Assembly: GCA_937982065.1 (NCBI GenBank)
Contig: CALJMO010000007.1
Coordinates: forward strand, 53,770-117,769
Length of the DNA: 64,000 bases
From: an uncultured Collinsella sp.
Lineage (GTDB): Bacteria; Actinomycetota; Coriobacteriia; Coriobacteriales; Coriobacteriaceae
Direction of reading: 5' to 3'
Within the stretch, counting starts at the first letter, position 1. Every line of letters begins with the position of its first letter. The notes below the pieces were generated by a model, which was not told the origin of the DNA, ran no database searches, and was given only the letters and a program-made list of their open reading frames with translations. Of this stretch, positions 1 to 8,867 are shown piece by piece. The translations under genes were made by a program, and so were the position numbers.

Positions 1-1565
1 ACCCCGCCGAGAAGACCCCCTATGAGCCGTACTACAACTATGACGAGCCGCTGCGCCGTATACCCAACCACCGCGTGCTGGCTATCGACCGCGGTGAGCG
101 CGAGGGCAAGCTCCGTGTGCGCGTGAATGTCGACGGTGCTGCCGCTGCAGCGCGCCTGGGCAGCCGCTGGCCCCGTCGCCAAGGCGTCTTCGCTCCCGTC
201 TTTGACGCCGCCATCGCTGACGGTTACAAGCGCCTCATGGCCCCCTCGCTGGAGCGCGAGGCCCGCGCCAAACTCACCGTTCGCGCCCAGACCGAGGCCA
301 TCAACGTCTTTGCCAAGAATCTCGAGGGCCTGCTCTCGGCGCGTCCCGTGCGCGGCGCCCGCGTGCTCGCGCTCGATCCGGGCTACCGCACCGGCTGCAA
401 GGTCGCCGTCATGGACGAGACCGGCAAGCTACTCGACCACGGCGTGGTCTACCCCACCAAGCCGCGCCACGACGTCGCCGGCACCAAGCGCGAGCTCGCC
501 CGCCTCGTCAAGAAGGACGGCGTCAACACCATCGTCATCGGCAACGGCACCGCCAGCCGCGAGACCGAGGAAGTCGTCTCGGAGTTCATTGCCGAGCAGG
601 CGCCCAGCCTTCGCTACACCATCGTCAACGAAGCCGGCGCGTCGGTGTACTCCGCCTCCGAGCTCGCCAGCCAGGAATATCCCGACCTGGACGTCACCGT
701 GCGTGGCGCCATGAGCCTGGGCCGTCGCCTGCAAGACCCGCTGGCAGAGCTCGTCAAGATTCCGCCCCAGTCCATCGGCGTAGGCCAGTACCAGCACGAC
801 CTTGACCAGGCCGAGCTCTCGCGCACTCTGGGCCACGTGGTGGAGGACGTCGTCAACCACGTAGGCGTCGACGTAAACACCGCGAGCGCAAGCCTGCTGG
901 GATATGTATCGGGCATCACGCCGAGCGTGGCCAAAAACATCGTGGCCTACCGCGAGGAAAACGGCGCCTTTACCGATCGCCACCAGCTCAAGAAGGTCCC
1001 CAAGCTGGGACCCAAGGCATACCTCAACGCCGCGGGTTTTTTGCGCATCAGCGGTGGCAAGAACCCGCTCGACGCGACAAGCGTCCACCCCGAGAGCTAC
1101 GAGGTGGCAACGGCCGTCTTGGACCGCGCCGGTGTGGCGGCCAGCGAGCTCAGCCGCGGCGGCGTGCCCGACATCGAGCGCCGCCTGGGCAGCATCTCGA
1201 CACTGGCGAGTGACCTAGACTGCGGCACCCTCACGCTTATCGACATCGTCAACGAGCTCAAGAAGCCCGGCCGCGACCCGCGCGACGACGCGCCCGAGGT
1301 GGTCTTTAGCCGCTCGGCGCTTTCCATCGACGACCTGGAGCCCGGCATGGAGCTCAAGGGCACGGTGCGCAACGTCGTCGACTTTGGCGCCTTCGTCGAC
1401 GTGGGCGTGCACCAGGACGGCCTCGTGCACATCTCCAAACTGGCCAACCGCTTTGTCAAGCACCCCAGCGACGTGGTGCGCGTCGGTGACACGGTCAAGG
1501 TGTGGGTCGAAAAGGTCGATCGCGACCGCAAGAAGATCTCGCTCACCATGGTACAGGGGAAGTAA
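1..1565 (+). CDS. tex: Tex-family RNA-binding transcription accessory protein (5' end outside window)
   Basis: The reading frame is open from base 3, so the N-terminal part lies upstream of the window. What remains shows the second half of Tex: a YqgF/RNase H-like domain starting near base 350 (motif LALDPGYRTG), a helix-hairpin-helix region at about 900-1050 (GYVSGITPSVAKNIVAYREE) and a C-terminal S1 RNA-binding domain at about 1345-1560 (GTVRNVVDFGAFVDVG). Tex proteins are cytoplasmic nucleic-acid-binding factors linked to transcription and expression of toxin or stress genes. The order of domains and the conserved residues in each are normal. A hairpin-containing repeat follows the stop codon directly. 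Family assignment is secure; the precise cellular role in this organism is not known. Confidence 0.95.
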   Translation, partial: PAEKTPYEPYYNYDEPLRRIPNHRVLAIDRGEREGKLRVRVNVDGAAAAARLGSRWPRRQGVFAPVFDAAIADGYKRLMAPSLEREARAKLTVRAQTEAINVFAKNLEGLLSARPVRGARVLALDPGYRTGCKVAVMDETGKLLDHGVVYPTKPRHDVAGTKRELARLVKKDGVNTIVIGNGTASRETEEVVSEFIAEQAPSLRYTIVNEAGASVYSASELASQEYPDLDVTVRGAMSLGRRLQDPLAELVKIPPQSIGVGQYQHDLDQAELSRTLGHVVEDVVNHVGVDVNTASASLLGYVSGITPSVAKNIVAYREENGAFTDRHQLKKVPKLGPKAYLNAAGFLRISGGKNPLDATSVHPESYEVATAVLDRAGVAASELSRGGVPDIERRLGSISTLASDLDCGTLTLIDIVNELKKPGRDPRDDAPEVVFSRSALSIDDLEPGMELKGTVRNVVDFGAFVDVGVHQDGLVHISKLANRFVKHPSDVVRVGDTVKVWVEKVDRDRKKISLTMVQGK

Positions 1566-1800
1566 ACCGCCAAAGCAGGGGTACCCCCTGTAGTGACGTG
1601 CAAAATCGCGAGTATTCTGCAAATTCCACCGTTCCGGATGCCCCTCAGAGGCGAAAAAGCAAAAAACAGCCCCCGTTTTAGCGTCGTCAGAGCCAAAACG
1701 GGGGCTGTTCCGTGCTTCACCCAACTGGTAAAAGCCTTTACCTTGCTGAATACTCTCAATTTTGCACGGCGCAGGCGGGGGTACCTTTGCCCACGGCAGG
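1566..1800. repeat. Intergenic element with long inverted ends (family A, copy 1)
   Basis: The ends form an imperfect inverted repeat: GTGCAAAATCGCGAGTATTC at 1598-1617 matches 18 of 20 bases with the reverse complement of 1748-1767. Outside it, both ends carry a GGTACCCCC block near GCAAAG. The centre contains a terminator-like hairpin, AACAGCCCCCGTTTT at 1665-1679 and its exact complement at 1695-1709. A second copy with the same ends lies at about 26627-26870. No open frame inside looks real. It lies between the convergent tex and transaldolase genes, so the inner hairpin may end transcription from both sides. Confidence 0.75.
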
Positions 1801-1845
1801 ATATGGAAACCAAGCGCCAACTTGCTGGCAAGCTCGTGTCGGCAG

Positions 1846-1915
1846 CCCCGGCCTTTCCTTTGCCTGGCGCGACCCTCGCGAAGCGCGTGAGCGATAGGGA
1901 AAGGAAAGGCCGGGG
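1846..1915. repeat. Compound hairpin with GC-rich core (family H, copy 2)
   Basis: Sixteen-base arms, CCCCGGCCTTTCCTTT at 1846-1861 and its exact complement at 1900-1915, enclose a core with GCGACCC, GCGAAGC and GAGCGATA. A related core sits inside a longer hairpin at 22595-22689. It lies just downstream of the transaldolase stop and may act as its terminator, but there is no clear T run. Confidence 0.6.
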
Positions 1916-1946
1916 CGAGCAGCCCGCGGCGTAGCCAGTGTTCGCG

Positions 1947-2651
1947 TTACGGCAGAATATGGAAGCCCAAAGCGGCGATATCCTTGGCAAAGCCGCGCAC
2001 GGTGTCGAGCGAGACCTCGTACGGGTCACGGCCGATGTTCTTGCGCTTGGCCAGGATGCCGTTGGGCACCGTGATGATCTGGCAACCGCAGGCCTCGGCC
2101 TGGTAAATATTGATGAGCTCGCGCGTGGACGCCCACAGGACCTCACAGTTGGGCTTGGCGGCGGCCTTCTTGACCGACTCCGTCACAAACGGAATGGGGT
2201 CGACGCCGGTATCGGCGATACGGCCGGCAAAGAGCGAGATGATGGACGGCGTCTCGGCGTCAACGGCCTCGACCATCTCGTCGACCTGCTCGGGCGTAAA
2301 GATAGTGGTGACGTTGACCTTGATGCCATCGGCCGAAAGCTTGCGGACCAGCTCGGCGGTGGACTCGCCCTTGGTGGTCACGCACGGAATCTTGACGTAG
2401 ACGTTCTCGGCCCAGGTAGCGATCTCGCGCGCCTCGACCTCCATGGTCTCGACGTCGTCGGCAAAGACCTCAAACGAGACGGACACATCGGTGATGTGGG
2501 CCAGGACCTCCTTGGCAAACGCGCGGTAATCCGTCACGCCGCCCTTCTTCATAAGGGACGGGTTGGTCGTGAAACCCTGAACGTTGCCGTTCTCGTACAT
2601 GTCGAGCATGCCCTCGAGGTTTGCACCGTCAGCGAACACCTTGATTGCCAT
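1947..2651 (-). CDS. tal: Transaldolase, staphylococcal type
   Basis: A 234-residue single-domain protein of the transaldolase family, which moves a dihydroxyacetone unit between sugar phosphates in the non-oxidative pentose phosphate pathway. It resembles the short staphylococcal type over its whole length: FADGANLEGM near the N-terminus, GFTTNPSLM, EVFADDVETM, VKIP with the likely Schiff-base lysine at K87, SLFAGRIADTGVDP and VDTVRGFAKDIAALG at the end. The ATG at 2651 is chosen over an upstream one because AAAGGAAT lies nine bases before it. The gene stands alone between a repeat region and a 190-base gap. A fructose-6-phosphate aldolase activity cannot be excluded from sequence alone. Confidence 0.88.
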   Translation of the reverse strand: MAIKVFADGANLEGMLDMYENGNVQGFTTNPSLMKKGGVTDYRAFAKEVLAHITDVSVSFEVFADDVETMEVEAREIATWAENVYVKIPCVTTKGESTAELVRKLSADGIKVNVTTIFTPEQVDEMVEAVDAETPSIISLFAGRIADTGVDPIPFVTESVKKAAAKPNCEVLWASTRELINIYQAEACGCQIITVPNGILAKRKNIGRDPYEVSLDTVRGFAKDIAALGFHILP

Positions 2652-2844
2652 CTGCCTGATTCCTTTCGCTTGCACATGGGCGTTAAACTGCTAAACACTT
2701 TACCTACGTTTATCAAGGCGTGAGCTGCGGTTTTTTATCTTCTCGGCGAACGGTATAAACACCTCAGTGTTTGGATTGATAAATCGATTGAGCATGCAAA
2801 AGCAAAGAGTCGCAGTTTGAGCAAACGTCAGAACGTGGGATTCA

Positions 2845-3672
2845 TTAGATGAGGCCGAAATGCTGCATCGCTGTGACGGTGCCGTCGTGTGCGACATCAT
2901 CAGTCACGTAGTCGGCGAGCGCCTTGACCTCGGGCATAGCGTTGCCCATGGCCACGGCCGTCTCGACAGCGGCGAGCATACCCAGATCGTTGCCGGAATC
3001 GCCAAAGCCAAAGGTGCGCGCGTTGCCGGTGCGACCCAGGTATTCCAGCGCTCGCGCCACGCCCACGCCCTTGTCAATGCCCTTGGGGCTCAGCTCGCGA
3101 TTCTGGCCACCGGTGTTGCACAGCTCAAACTCGCGATCGATAAAGCCGTCATCGTTGGCCACGCGAGCCAAACTGGGCACACTGAGGCATACCTTGCCCA
3201 CGCGCAGACTGCCGTCGACGCGCATTTCCGCGGTGCTGTGCACCACAGAAGTGCCGATCAGAGACGACTGCTCAACACCCGCGGGTTCCAGGGCAAAAGT
3301 AGCCACGTTGGTCTCGAAAAAGGCCTCAATCCCTGCCGCTGCCATACGGCGCGCGAGCTCCTCGATAACGTCCTCGCCAAAGCAGTCCTCGTGTACCACG
3401 CGGCCCTCGACCTCGAGCGTCGCTCCCGCCATGGCAACGACACCCGCAGGCTCCAAAGCACGCAGGCCATCGGCAATCAGCCACAAGGGACGACCCGTGC
3501 AGATAAATGCCTGGTGACCTGCATTGCGCAGACGATGAAACGCCTCGATCACCGCCTGCGAGGGGCGAACCGCCGAAAAGTCCTTATCGGTCATATCGTC
3601 GGGATCGAACGACGTCAGCGTGCCGTCCACGTCAAAAAAGAGCACAGCGGGTTTGGGACACGCATCAATCAT
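2845..3672 (-). CDS. Cof-type HAD-superfamily sugar phosphatase
   Basis: A 275-residue cytoplasmic hydrolase of the HAD superfamily, Cof subfamily. Motif I is FFDVDGTL near the N-terminus, with the first Asp as nucleophile; motif II is the CTGRP segment; motif IV is GFGDSGNDLGML close to the C-terminus, followed by the typical VAMGNAMPEVKALADYV. Such enzymes dephosphorylate small sugar phosphates, flavin or PLP precursors, often with broad specificity, so no substrate is assigned. The start at 3672 has GAAAGGAAC upstream at good spacing; twelve further in-frame codons upstream lack one. The gene runs divergently from the rlmKL gene, with only 75 bases between the two starts. Confidence 0.88.
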   Translation of the reverse strand: MIDACPKPAVLFFDVDGTLTSFDPDDMTDKDFSAVRPSQAVIEAFHRLRNAGHQAFICTGRPLWLIADGLRALEPAGVVAMAGATLEVEGRVVHEDCFGEDVIEELARRMAAAGIEAFFETNVATFALEPAGVEQSSLIGTSVVHSTAEMRVDGSLRVGKVCLSVPSLARVANDDGFIDREFELCNTGGQNRELSPKGIDKGVGVARALEYLGRTGNARTFGFGDSGNDLGMLAAVETAVAMGNAMPEVKALADYVTDDVAHDGTVTAMQHFGLI

Positions 3673-3747
3673 ATGAGTTCCTTTCGAGGATAAGGGCAAA
3701 CGAAGCATCCATCATATAATGGAGCGACGCAACCAGAGAGGTCACCC

Positions 3748-6318
3748 ATGGAATTTTACGCAAGCTGCCCCGAGGGCTTTGAGTCCGCACTCGCCGATGA
3801 GCTTAAACGCCTCGGGCTTTCGCATGTCCGCCGCCTAAAGGGCCGCGCCACGTTTGAGGGCGAGCTTGAGCGGGGCTATCGCGCATGCCTGTGGTCGCGC
3901 CTGGCCAGCCGCGTGTTTGCGGTGCTCGGACGCTTTGAGGCGCAAGATGCCGACGAGCTGTACGATAGCGTTTACGACATCGCCTGGGAGAACATCGTCC
4001 GCCCCGGCGCCACCATCGCCATTACCGCCCGCGGCGTGACCGAACAGCTGCGCAACACGCGCTTCTCGGCCCTGCGCGCCAAGGACGCGCTGTGCGACCG
4101 TCTGGCCGAGACCACGGGCCGTCGCGCCGATGTCGACGCCGCCGATCCCGACGTTCACCTGCTGCTTTCGCTGCGTCAGCGCCGCGCGAGCATCAGCCTG
4201 GACCTTTCGGGCGACCCGCTGTTCAAGCGCCTGCCGCCCGCGGCGACCCGTGCCGGCGAGGGCGCGCACGTGCTGCGCCCCGACTACGCCGCCCTGGTGC
4301 TGGCGCAGGTCGGCTGGACCGCACTGTGCGAGCGCGAGCTGACGGCCGACGATTACGAGAATGAAGCCCTTCCCACGCTAATCGATGCCTCGTGCGCCGG
4401 CGGCGGCCTGTTGCTGGAAGCCGTAAACATTCTGACCGACCGCGCCCCGGGCGCCGCACGCGAGCGCTGGGGCTTTGAGGGCTGGCAGCTGCACGACGCC
4501 GCTCTGTGGGAGCAGCTGCTTGCCGAGGCACGCGAGCGCGAGGCGGCAGCACGCGAGCGCCAGGTACGCATCGTGGCCGTGGATGTTGACCCCGCCGCCC
4601 GCAAGACCGCCGAGCGCATGGTCAAATGTGCCGGCTACAAGCGCTTTGTTGATTTTTGCGCCGCCAAGTCCGCCACCGTGCTGGACCATGCGGGCGCCGT
4701 CGCCGGTGCCGCCGTGGTCGCAGATACGACCGAGACACCGCTTTCGCTCATGCATGACACCATGACGCTCGTCAGTGAGCTGCGCCGCGCGCCCGAGCTT
4801 GCCGCGGCGCCGGTCGCCGCGCTCACCCGCGACGGATTGCTGGCCCGCGCGCTCCACGCCGAGCCCGAGCGCTCGATCGCCGTCATGCCCAACAACGAGG
4901 AGGCGACCGTCGAAGTCTGGCCCTCGCTCGACCAGGCCGCCGCGGCGTTTGAGGCTTCGACCAGTGCGGATGCTGAGGGCGAGGCTGCAGATGCCGACAA
5001 TGCCAATGATGAAGGCAGCACCGCCCCCGCCATGCCCGAGCCTGCCGCCATGCTCGACCTGGGCGACGGCAAGCCGCTGCCCGTGCTCATCCCCGAGTCC
5101 GAGCAGTTCGCCAACCGCCTGCGCAAGAATGCCCGTCTGCGCCGCAAGTGGGCCAAGCGCGAGGGCGTAAGCTGCTACCGCGTCTACGATGCCGACCTAC
5201 CCGACTACTCCGCCGCCATCGATCTGTACGAGGGCTGCCCGCAGACGCCGGGCCGCTGGCTCGTCATCGCCGAATACGCCGCGCCTAAGACCATCGACCC
5301 CGCACTGGCCCAGGCCCGTATGCTCGACATCTTGGCCATCGCGCCACGCATCCTGGATGTTCCCGCCGAGCACGTGCACGCCAAGGCCCGCATGCGTTCG
5401 CGCGGCGGCTCGCAGTACGGCAAGCAGGGCGCCGGCAAGGGCGGCTCGGGCGAGCGCGCCAATATCGCACGCCGTCGTCTGCCGCTCATCGAAGAGGGCG
5501 GCCTCACCTTTGCCGTCAACTTTGACGACTATCTGGATGTGGGCATCTTCCTGGATCACCGCGTCACCCGCAACCTGGTGCGTGAGCACGCCAAGCAGGC
5601 GCGCCGCTTCCTCAACCTGTTTGCCTATACCGGCACCGCCACCTGCTACGCGGCGGACGGCGGCGTCGAGGAGACCGTGACGGTCGACCTCTCCAACACC
5701 TACCTGGACTGGGCCGAGCGCAACATGCGCCAAAACGGCTTTGTGGGACCGCAGCATCATTTTGTGCGCGACGACGTGCTCGCCTGGATTCGCGACCAAC
5801 GCCAGACGCGCAACCGCTGGGACCTGATCTTTGTCGACCCGCCCACGTTCTCGAACTCGTCCAAGATGGGCCGCCGTACCTGGGATGTCCAACGCGACCA
5901 TGTTGAGCTTTTGGCCGGCGTATCGCGCCTGCTCGCACAGGGTGGACATGCCATCTTTAGCTGCAACCTGCGTGGCTTCCGTCCCGAGACGCGCAAGCTC
6001 GCACGCGCGGGCGTGGTGCTGGAGGACATTACGGCACAGACCATCCCCGAGGACTTCGCGCGCAACCAGAAGGTGCACCACTGCTATATCGTGCGCCGCC
6101 TGCCCATCGAGGATGCCATGGCCGAGGTCGGCTTTAGCGCCGAGGAGATTGCAGAGCGAACCGAGGAACTGCGCAATCCCGAGGCCCGCAAGCCCCGTGC
6201 GGCAGTACCCGCGCACGCGCAGGCCGGCAACGGCAAGTCGAACTTTGCCGGCAAACCCTCTCCTGCCGGCAAGCTCAAAAAGAAGAAGTTCTACGCCAGC
6301 AAGCCCAAGGGCAAATAA
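3748..6318 (+). CDS. rlmL: RlmKL-like bifunctional 23S rRNA methyltransferase, N-terminal catalytic domain degenerate
   Basis: An 856-residue fusion with the layout of RlmKL: a THUMP region (about 40-155), a first methyltransferase fold (160-350), an acidic Ala-rich linker (about 395-440) and a second methyltransferase (about 560-760). The second, RlmK-like half looks active, with NLFAYTGTAT near 623 for SAM binding and FVDPPTFSNS near 695. In the first half the family motif DPMCGSGT is replaced by DASCAGGG at 213-220. The NPPYGER catalytic motif is absent, with ADTTETPLSL in its place near 325. The surrounding signature DRAPG, RWGF and W-x-x-HD is kept. So the m7G2069-type activity is likely present and the m2G2445 activity probably lost. 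The C-terminal 45 residues are basic and disordered. Confidence 0.85.
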   Translation: MEFYASCPEGFESALADELKRLGLSHVRRLKGRATFEGELERGYRACLWSRLASRVFAVLGRFEAQDADELYDSVYDIAWENIVRPGATIAITARGVTEQLRNTRFSALRAKDALCDRLAETTGRRADVDAADPDVHLLLSLRQRRASISLDLSGDPLFKRLPPAATRAGEGAHVLRPDYAALVLAQVGWTALCERELTADDYENEALPTLIDASCAGGGLLLEAVNILTDRAPGAARERWGFEGWQLHDAALWEQLLAEAREREAAARERQVRIVAVDVDPAARKTAERMVKCAGYKRFVDFCAAKSATVLDHAGAVAGAAVVADTTETPLSLMHDTMTLVSELRRAPELAAAPVAALTRDGLLARALHAEPERSIAVMPNNEEATVEVWPSLDQAAAAFEASTSADAEGEAADADNANDEGSTAPAMPEPAAMLDLGDGKPLPVLIPESEQFANRLRKNARLRRKWAKREGVSCYRVYDADLPDYSAAIDLYEGCPQTPGRWLVIAEYAAPKTIDPALAQARMLDILAIAPRILDVPAEHVHAKARMRSRGGSQYGKQGAGKGGSGERANIARRRLPLIEEGGLTFAVNFDDYLDVGIFLDHRVTRNLVREHAKQARRFLNLFAYTGTATCYAADGGVEETVTVDLSNTYLDWAERNMRQNGFVGPQHHFVRDDVLAWIRDQRQTRNRWDLIFVDPPTFSNSSKMGRRTWDVQRDHVELLAGVSRLLAQGGHAIFSCNLRGFRPETRKLARAGVVLEDITAQTIPEDFARNQKVHHCYIVRRLPIEDAMAEVGFSAEEIAERTEELRNPEARKPRAAVPAHAQAGNGKSNFAGKPSPAGKLKKKKFYASKPKGK

Positions 6319-6321
6319 AAA

Positions 6322-6388
6322 AGTTGCGGTGGAATACGGACTGTTTTGCCTGGAATTAGGCAAATTTAGACCGTATTTCACCGCAACT
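6322..6388. repeat. AGTTGCGGTG hairpin (family J, copy 1), probable bidirectional terminator
   Basis: Arms AGTTGCGGTGGAATACGG at 6322-6339 and its complement at 6371-6388 pair over 17 of 18 bases; a second inner stem pairs TTTGCCT with AGGCAAA. It separates the convergent rlmKL-like and kdpE genes. A second copy is at 23185-23251 and a half copy is near 47309. Confidence 0.7.
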
Positions 6389-6412
6389 CATAGTGGGATG
6401 GCGGACGCCGTC

Positions 6413-7126
6413 CTACCCTTGGGTGACCAGGCGATAGCCGATACCCACATGCGTCTGGATATAGCGCGGATGCGCGGGGTCGGACTCGATCTTCTTGCGC
6501 AGCGTGCCCATAAAGACACGCAGGCTCGCCAGGTCGCTCTTAGTTGCCGTGCCCCAAATCTCGTGCAGGATAAACTGATGCGTCAGCACCTTGTCGGCGT
6601 TATGCGCCAGCAGGCACAGGAGCTTGTACTCGATCGGTGTCAAATGCAGCTCCTCGCCATCCATCGTGGCGATGCCGGCATCAAAATCGATATGCAGCTC
6701 ACCGGTATCGAACGAGCCCTCGGAGGCAACACCGCCCGTTTGCGCATACGAAAGGCGCCTGAGCGTCGTACGAATACGCGCGAGCAGCTCCTCGACCGAA
6801 AACGGCTTGGTCAGATAGTCGTCGGCACCGGCATCGAGCGCGCGGATTTTGTCCGCATCCTCGCTGCGCGCCGAGACCACGATAATCGGCATGCCCGACC
6901 ATGCGCGCACCGACTCCACCACCTTGACGCCGTCCATATCGGGCAGGCCCAGATCGAGCAGCACAATGCTCGGCGTCTGCGACGAGGCGGCGGCGATGGC
7001 GGCATGGGCGGTCTCCACGGCCATATGGCGCAAGCCGTGCGCCTCGAGCGCGGCAACGATTAAGTTGCGAACGGCAGGGTCGTCCTCAACGACCAAGATG
7101 AGCGGTTTTACGGCAGAGTTCGGCAC
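6413..7126 (-). CDS. kdpE: KdpE-type OmpR-family response regulator
   Basis: A 237-residue two-component regulator. The receiver domain (1-120) has the acidic pair EDD near residue 15, the phosphorylated Asp at D58 in LLDLGLPDMDG and the conserved Lys in YLTKPF. The C-terminal half is an OmpR-type winged helix ending in VGIGYRLV. The gene starts at a GTG four bases after the stop of the kinase gene; its AAGGAG ribosome site lies inside the kinase's last codons, so the two are translationally coupled. KdpE proteins normally activate potassium-uptake genes, and here the pair lies in the same orientation downstream of a kup transporter gene. No kdpFABC genes are in the window. Confidence 0.88.
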   Translation of the reverse strand: MPNSAVKPLILVVEDDPAVRNLIVAALEAHGLRHMAVETAHAAIAAASSQTPSIVLLDLGLPDMDGVKVVESVRAWSGMPIIVVSARSEDADKIRALDAGADDYLTKPFSVEELLARIRTTLRRLSYAQTGGVASEGSFDTGELHIDFDAGIATMDGEELHLTPIEYKLLCLLAHNADKVLTHQFILHEIWGTATKSDLASLRVFMGTLRKKIESDPAHPRYIQTHVGIGYRLVTQG

Positions 7127-7130
7127 GGCG

Positions 7131-8756
7131 CTACTCCTTATCAAACGAAACGTCGGCGGCAGGAAGCTCAATCGTAAAGACCGAGCCGTGCGGGTCCGCC
7201 GCGGCAACCTCTATGCTACCGCCATGCGCCAATGCAATGGAGCGGCAGAGCGAAAGACCCAGGCCCACGCTACGGTGGCTGTCGGCAAGACCGTGGTTGG
7301 CGGTGTAGAACGACTCAAAGATCCGCTCGCGGTCCTCGGGCGCAATGCCCGGGCCATCATCGGCCACTGAGCACGCCACGCGTCCATCGTCGACGCTAAT
7401 CGAAATCATGATATGCGAGCCTGTGGGCGTATAGGTGATGGCGTTGTTCACCAGATTGACCACCAGCTGCACCATCAGGCGTGCATCGACGTTGACGAGC
7501 GCCGGCTCATCGCACGCCACCACCTTAAGGTCGTGCTCGCGCACGGCAGGGTTCACGTGGCGCAGCGCCTCCTCGACGATATCGTCCATGAGCTCGAGTG
7601 TGGTCGACAGGCGCATACCGCCACCCTCGAGCTTGGTGATGGCGAGCAGGTTCTCGACGGTGGCGTTGAGCCATTGCGCATCCGAGCGAATGGACAGGAG
7701 CAGGCCGCGGCGCGTCTGGGCGTCGAGCACGGCGGTGCCGGTCGAGCCCTGGTCGAGCAGCACGTCGGCATTACCCGAAATACTGGTGAGCGGCGTGCGC
7801 AGATCGTGCGAGATGGAGCGCAGCAGGTTGGCGCGCAACTGTTCGTTTTTGGCGAGCACCGCCGCCTCCTCACGGGCCTCCATGGCGCGGGCGCGATCGA
7901 GTGCCAGCTCGCCTTCGCTCACGATAGCATCGGCAAGTGTCCGTTCCTCGTGTGTTAGCACATCGGGCTCGGCAACGATAGCCAGCACGCCCACCACCGA
8001 GGCGGGGTCGCCCGAGCGCACGAAGCCGTCGCCCGTGCGAACCGTCAGGTAGATGCCATAAAACGCCGAGCCGCCAAACGTGGCGTCGAGCGGCGTTCCC
8101 ACATAGGCGGACGCCGAAAGCCGCGGCGGCATCTGCGGCGCCAGCTCGTGCACCGGCACGGCATCGCCCACGGCCGTGTACGTCGCACGCGGCAGCAGGT
8201 CATCGCCCTCGGCGTCGGCGCTGTACCACACGACCGGACAGCCCGAAAGACGCGCCAGCTGCGTGGCCATGGCGTGAACGATCTGCTGCTCGTCGGCGCA
8301 GCGCTGGAGCATGCGGTTGGTCTCGAGCACCATATGCGTGCGACGGTCGCTGGCGGCAGCCTGCGCCAAGGCCCGGCGCAGGGCTAACGCAATCGAGCTC
8401 GATACAAGCGAGACCACAAACATGATGAAGAACATGCCGGGATAGCCGCGGTCGATAAGCGACAGCGAGTAGCGCGGGTCGACAAACAAGAAGTTGTAGA
8501 GCGCCACGGCGGCAGCCGAGCTCAGCAAGCAATACAGGCGACTCCAGGTAAAGAATGCGCACAGCTGCACGGCGAACACATAGACGATCATGATGCTCGG
8601 CGCGAGACCCGGATGGTCGAGCAGCGCGCCCACAATCGTCGCCGCGACCAACAGCCCCACCGACACGCAGGCGTCATACAGAGGAGTGCGGCGCGTCAGC
8701 GTTGTGCGCCGCCACCAAAAGCTATCGGCAATATCGCCGTCCGTACGGACGTCCAT
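7131..8756 (-). CDS. kdpD: KdpD-like sensor histidine kinase lacking the N-terminal KdpD domain
   Basis: A 541-residue membrane kinase. It starts with about 27 cytoplasmic residues and then four close-packed membrane helices (about 30-47, 53-70, 72-92, 106-126), as in the KdpD membrane domain. A GAF-like region (about 140-285) follows, then a dimerisation/phosphoacceptor helix with H317 in SISHDLRTPL, and an ATPase domain with NLVNNAITYT, DDGPGIAPED and GLGLSLC. Classical KdpD is about 900 residues because it carries an N-terminal KdpD/universal-stress-protein sensor pair; that whole part is missing here. It is coupled to kdpE. The upstream gap contains a GGGACAG hairpin, which may reduce readthrough from the kup side. 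Confidence 0.88.
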   Translation of the reverse strand: MDVRTDGDIADSFWWRRTTLTRRTPLYDACVSVGLLVAATIVGALLDHPGLAPSIMIVYVFAVQLCAFFTWSRLYCLLSSAAAVALYNFLFVDPRYSLSLIDRGYPGMFFIMFVVSLVSSSIALALRRALAQAAASDRRTHMVLETNRMLQRCADEQQIVHAMATQLARLSGCPVVWYSADAEGDDLLPRATYTAVGDAVPVHELAPQMPPRLSASAYVGTPLDATFGGSAFYGIYLTVRTGDGFVRSGDPASVVGVLAIVAEPDVLTHEERTLADAIVSEGELALDRARAMEAREEAAVLAKNEQLRANLLRSISHDLRTPLTSISGNADVLLDQGSTGTAVLDAQTRRGLLLSIRSDAQWLNATVENLLAITKLEGGGMRLSTTLELMDDIVEEALRHVNPAVREHDLKVVACDEPALVNVDARLMVQLVVNLVNNAITYTPTGSHIMISISVDDGRVACSVADDGPGIAPEDRERIFESFYTANHGLADSHRSVGLGLSLCRSIALAHGGSIEVAAADPHGSVFTIELPAADVSFDKE

Positions 8757-8784
8757 CAGCGCCCCGCCCCTCTCTCAAAAACAA

Positions 8785-8837
8785 AAACCACCACAAAGGG
8801 ACAGGCACCTTTGTGGTGGTTTCCCTTGTGGTGGTTC
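8785..8837. repeat. CCACCACAAAGG hairpin of the GGGACAG type
   Basis: Fifteen-base arms (AAACCACCACAAAGG at 8785-8799, complement at 8808-8822) flank a GACAGGCA loop region, and a further CCTTGTGGTGGTT half arm follows. A related copy with the same arms is at 41991-42027. It lies between the small membrane-protein gene and the kinase gene. Confidence 0.7.
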
Positions 8838-8867
8838 CAAGTGTATAGCCTTTGCAACCGGCGGTCG

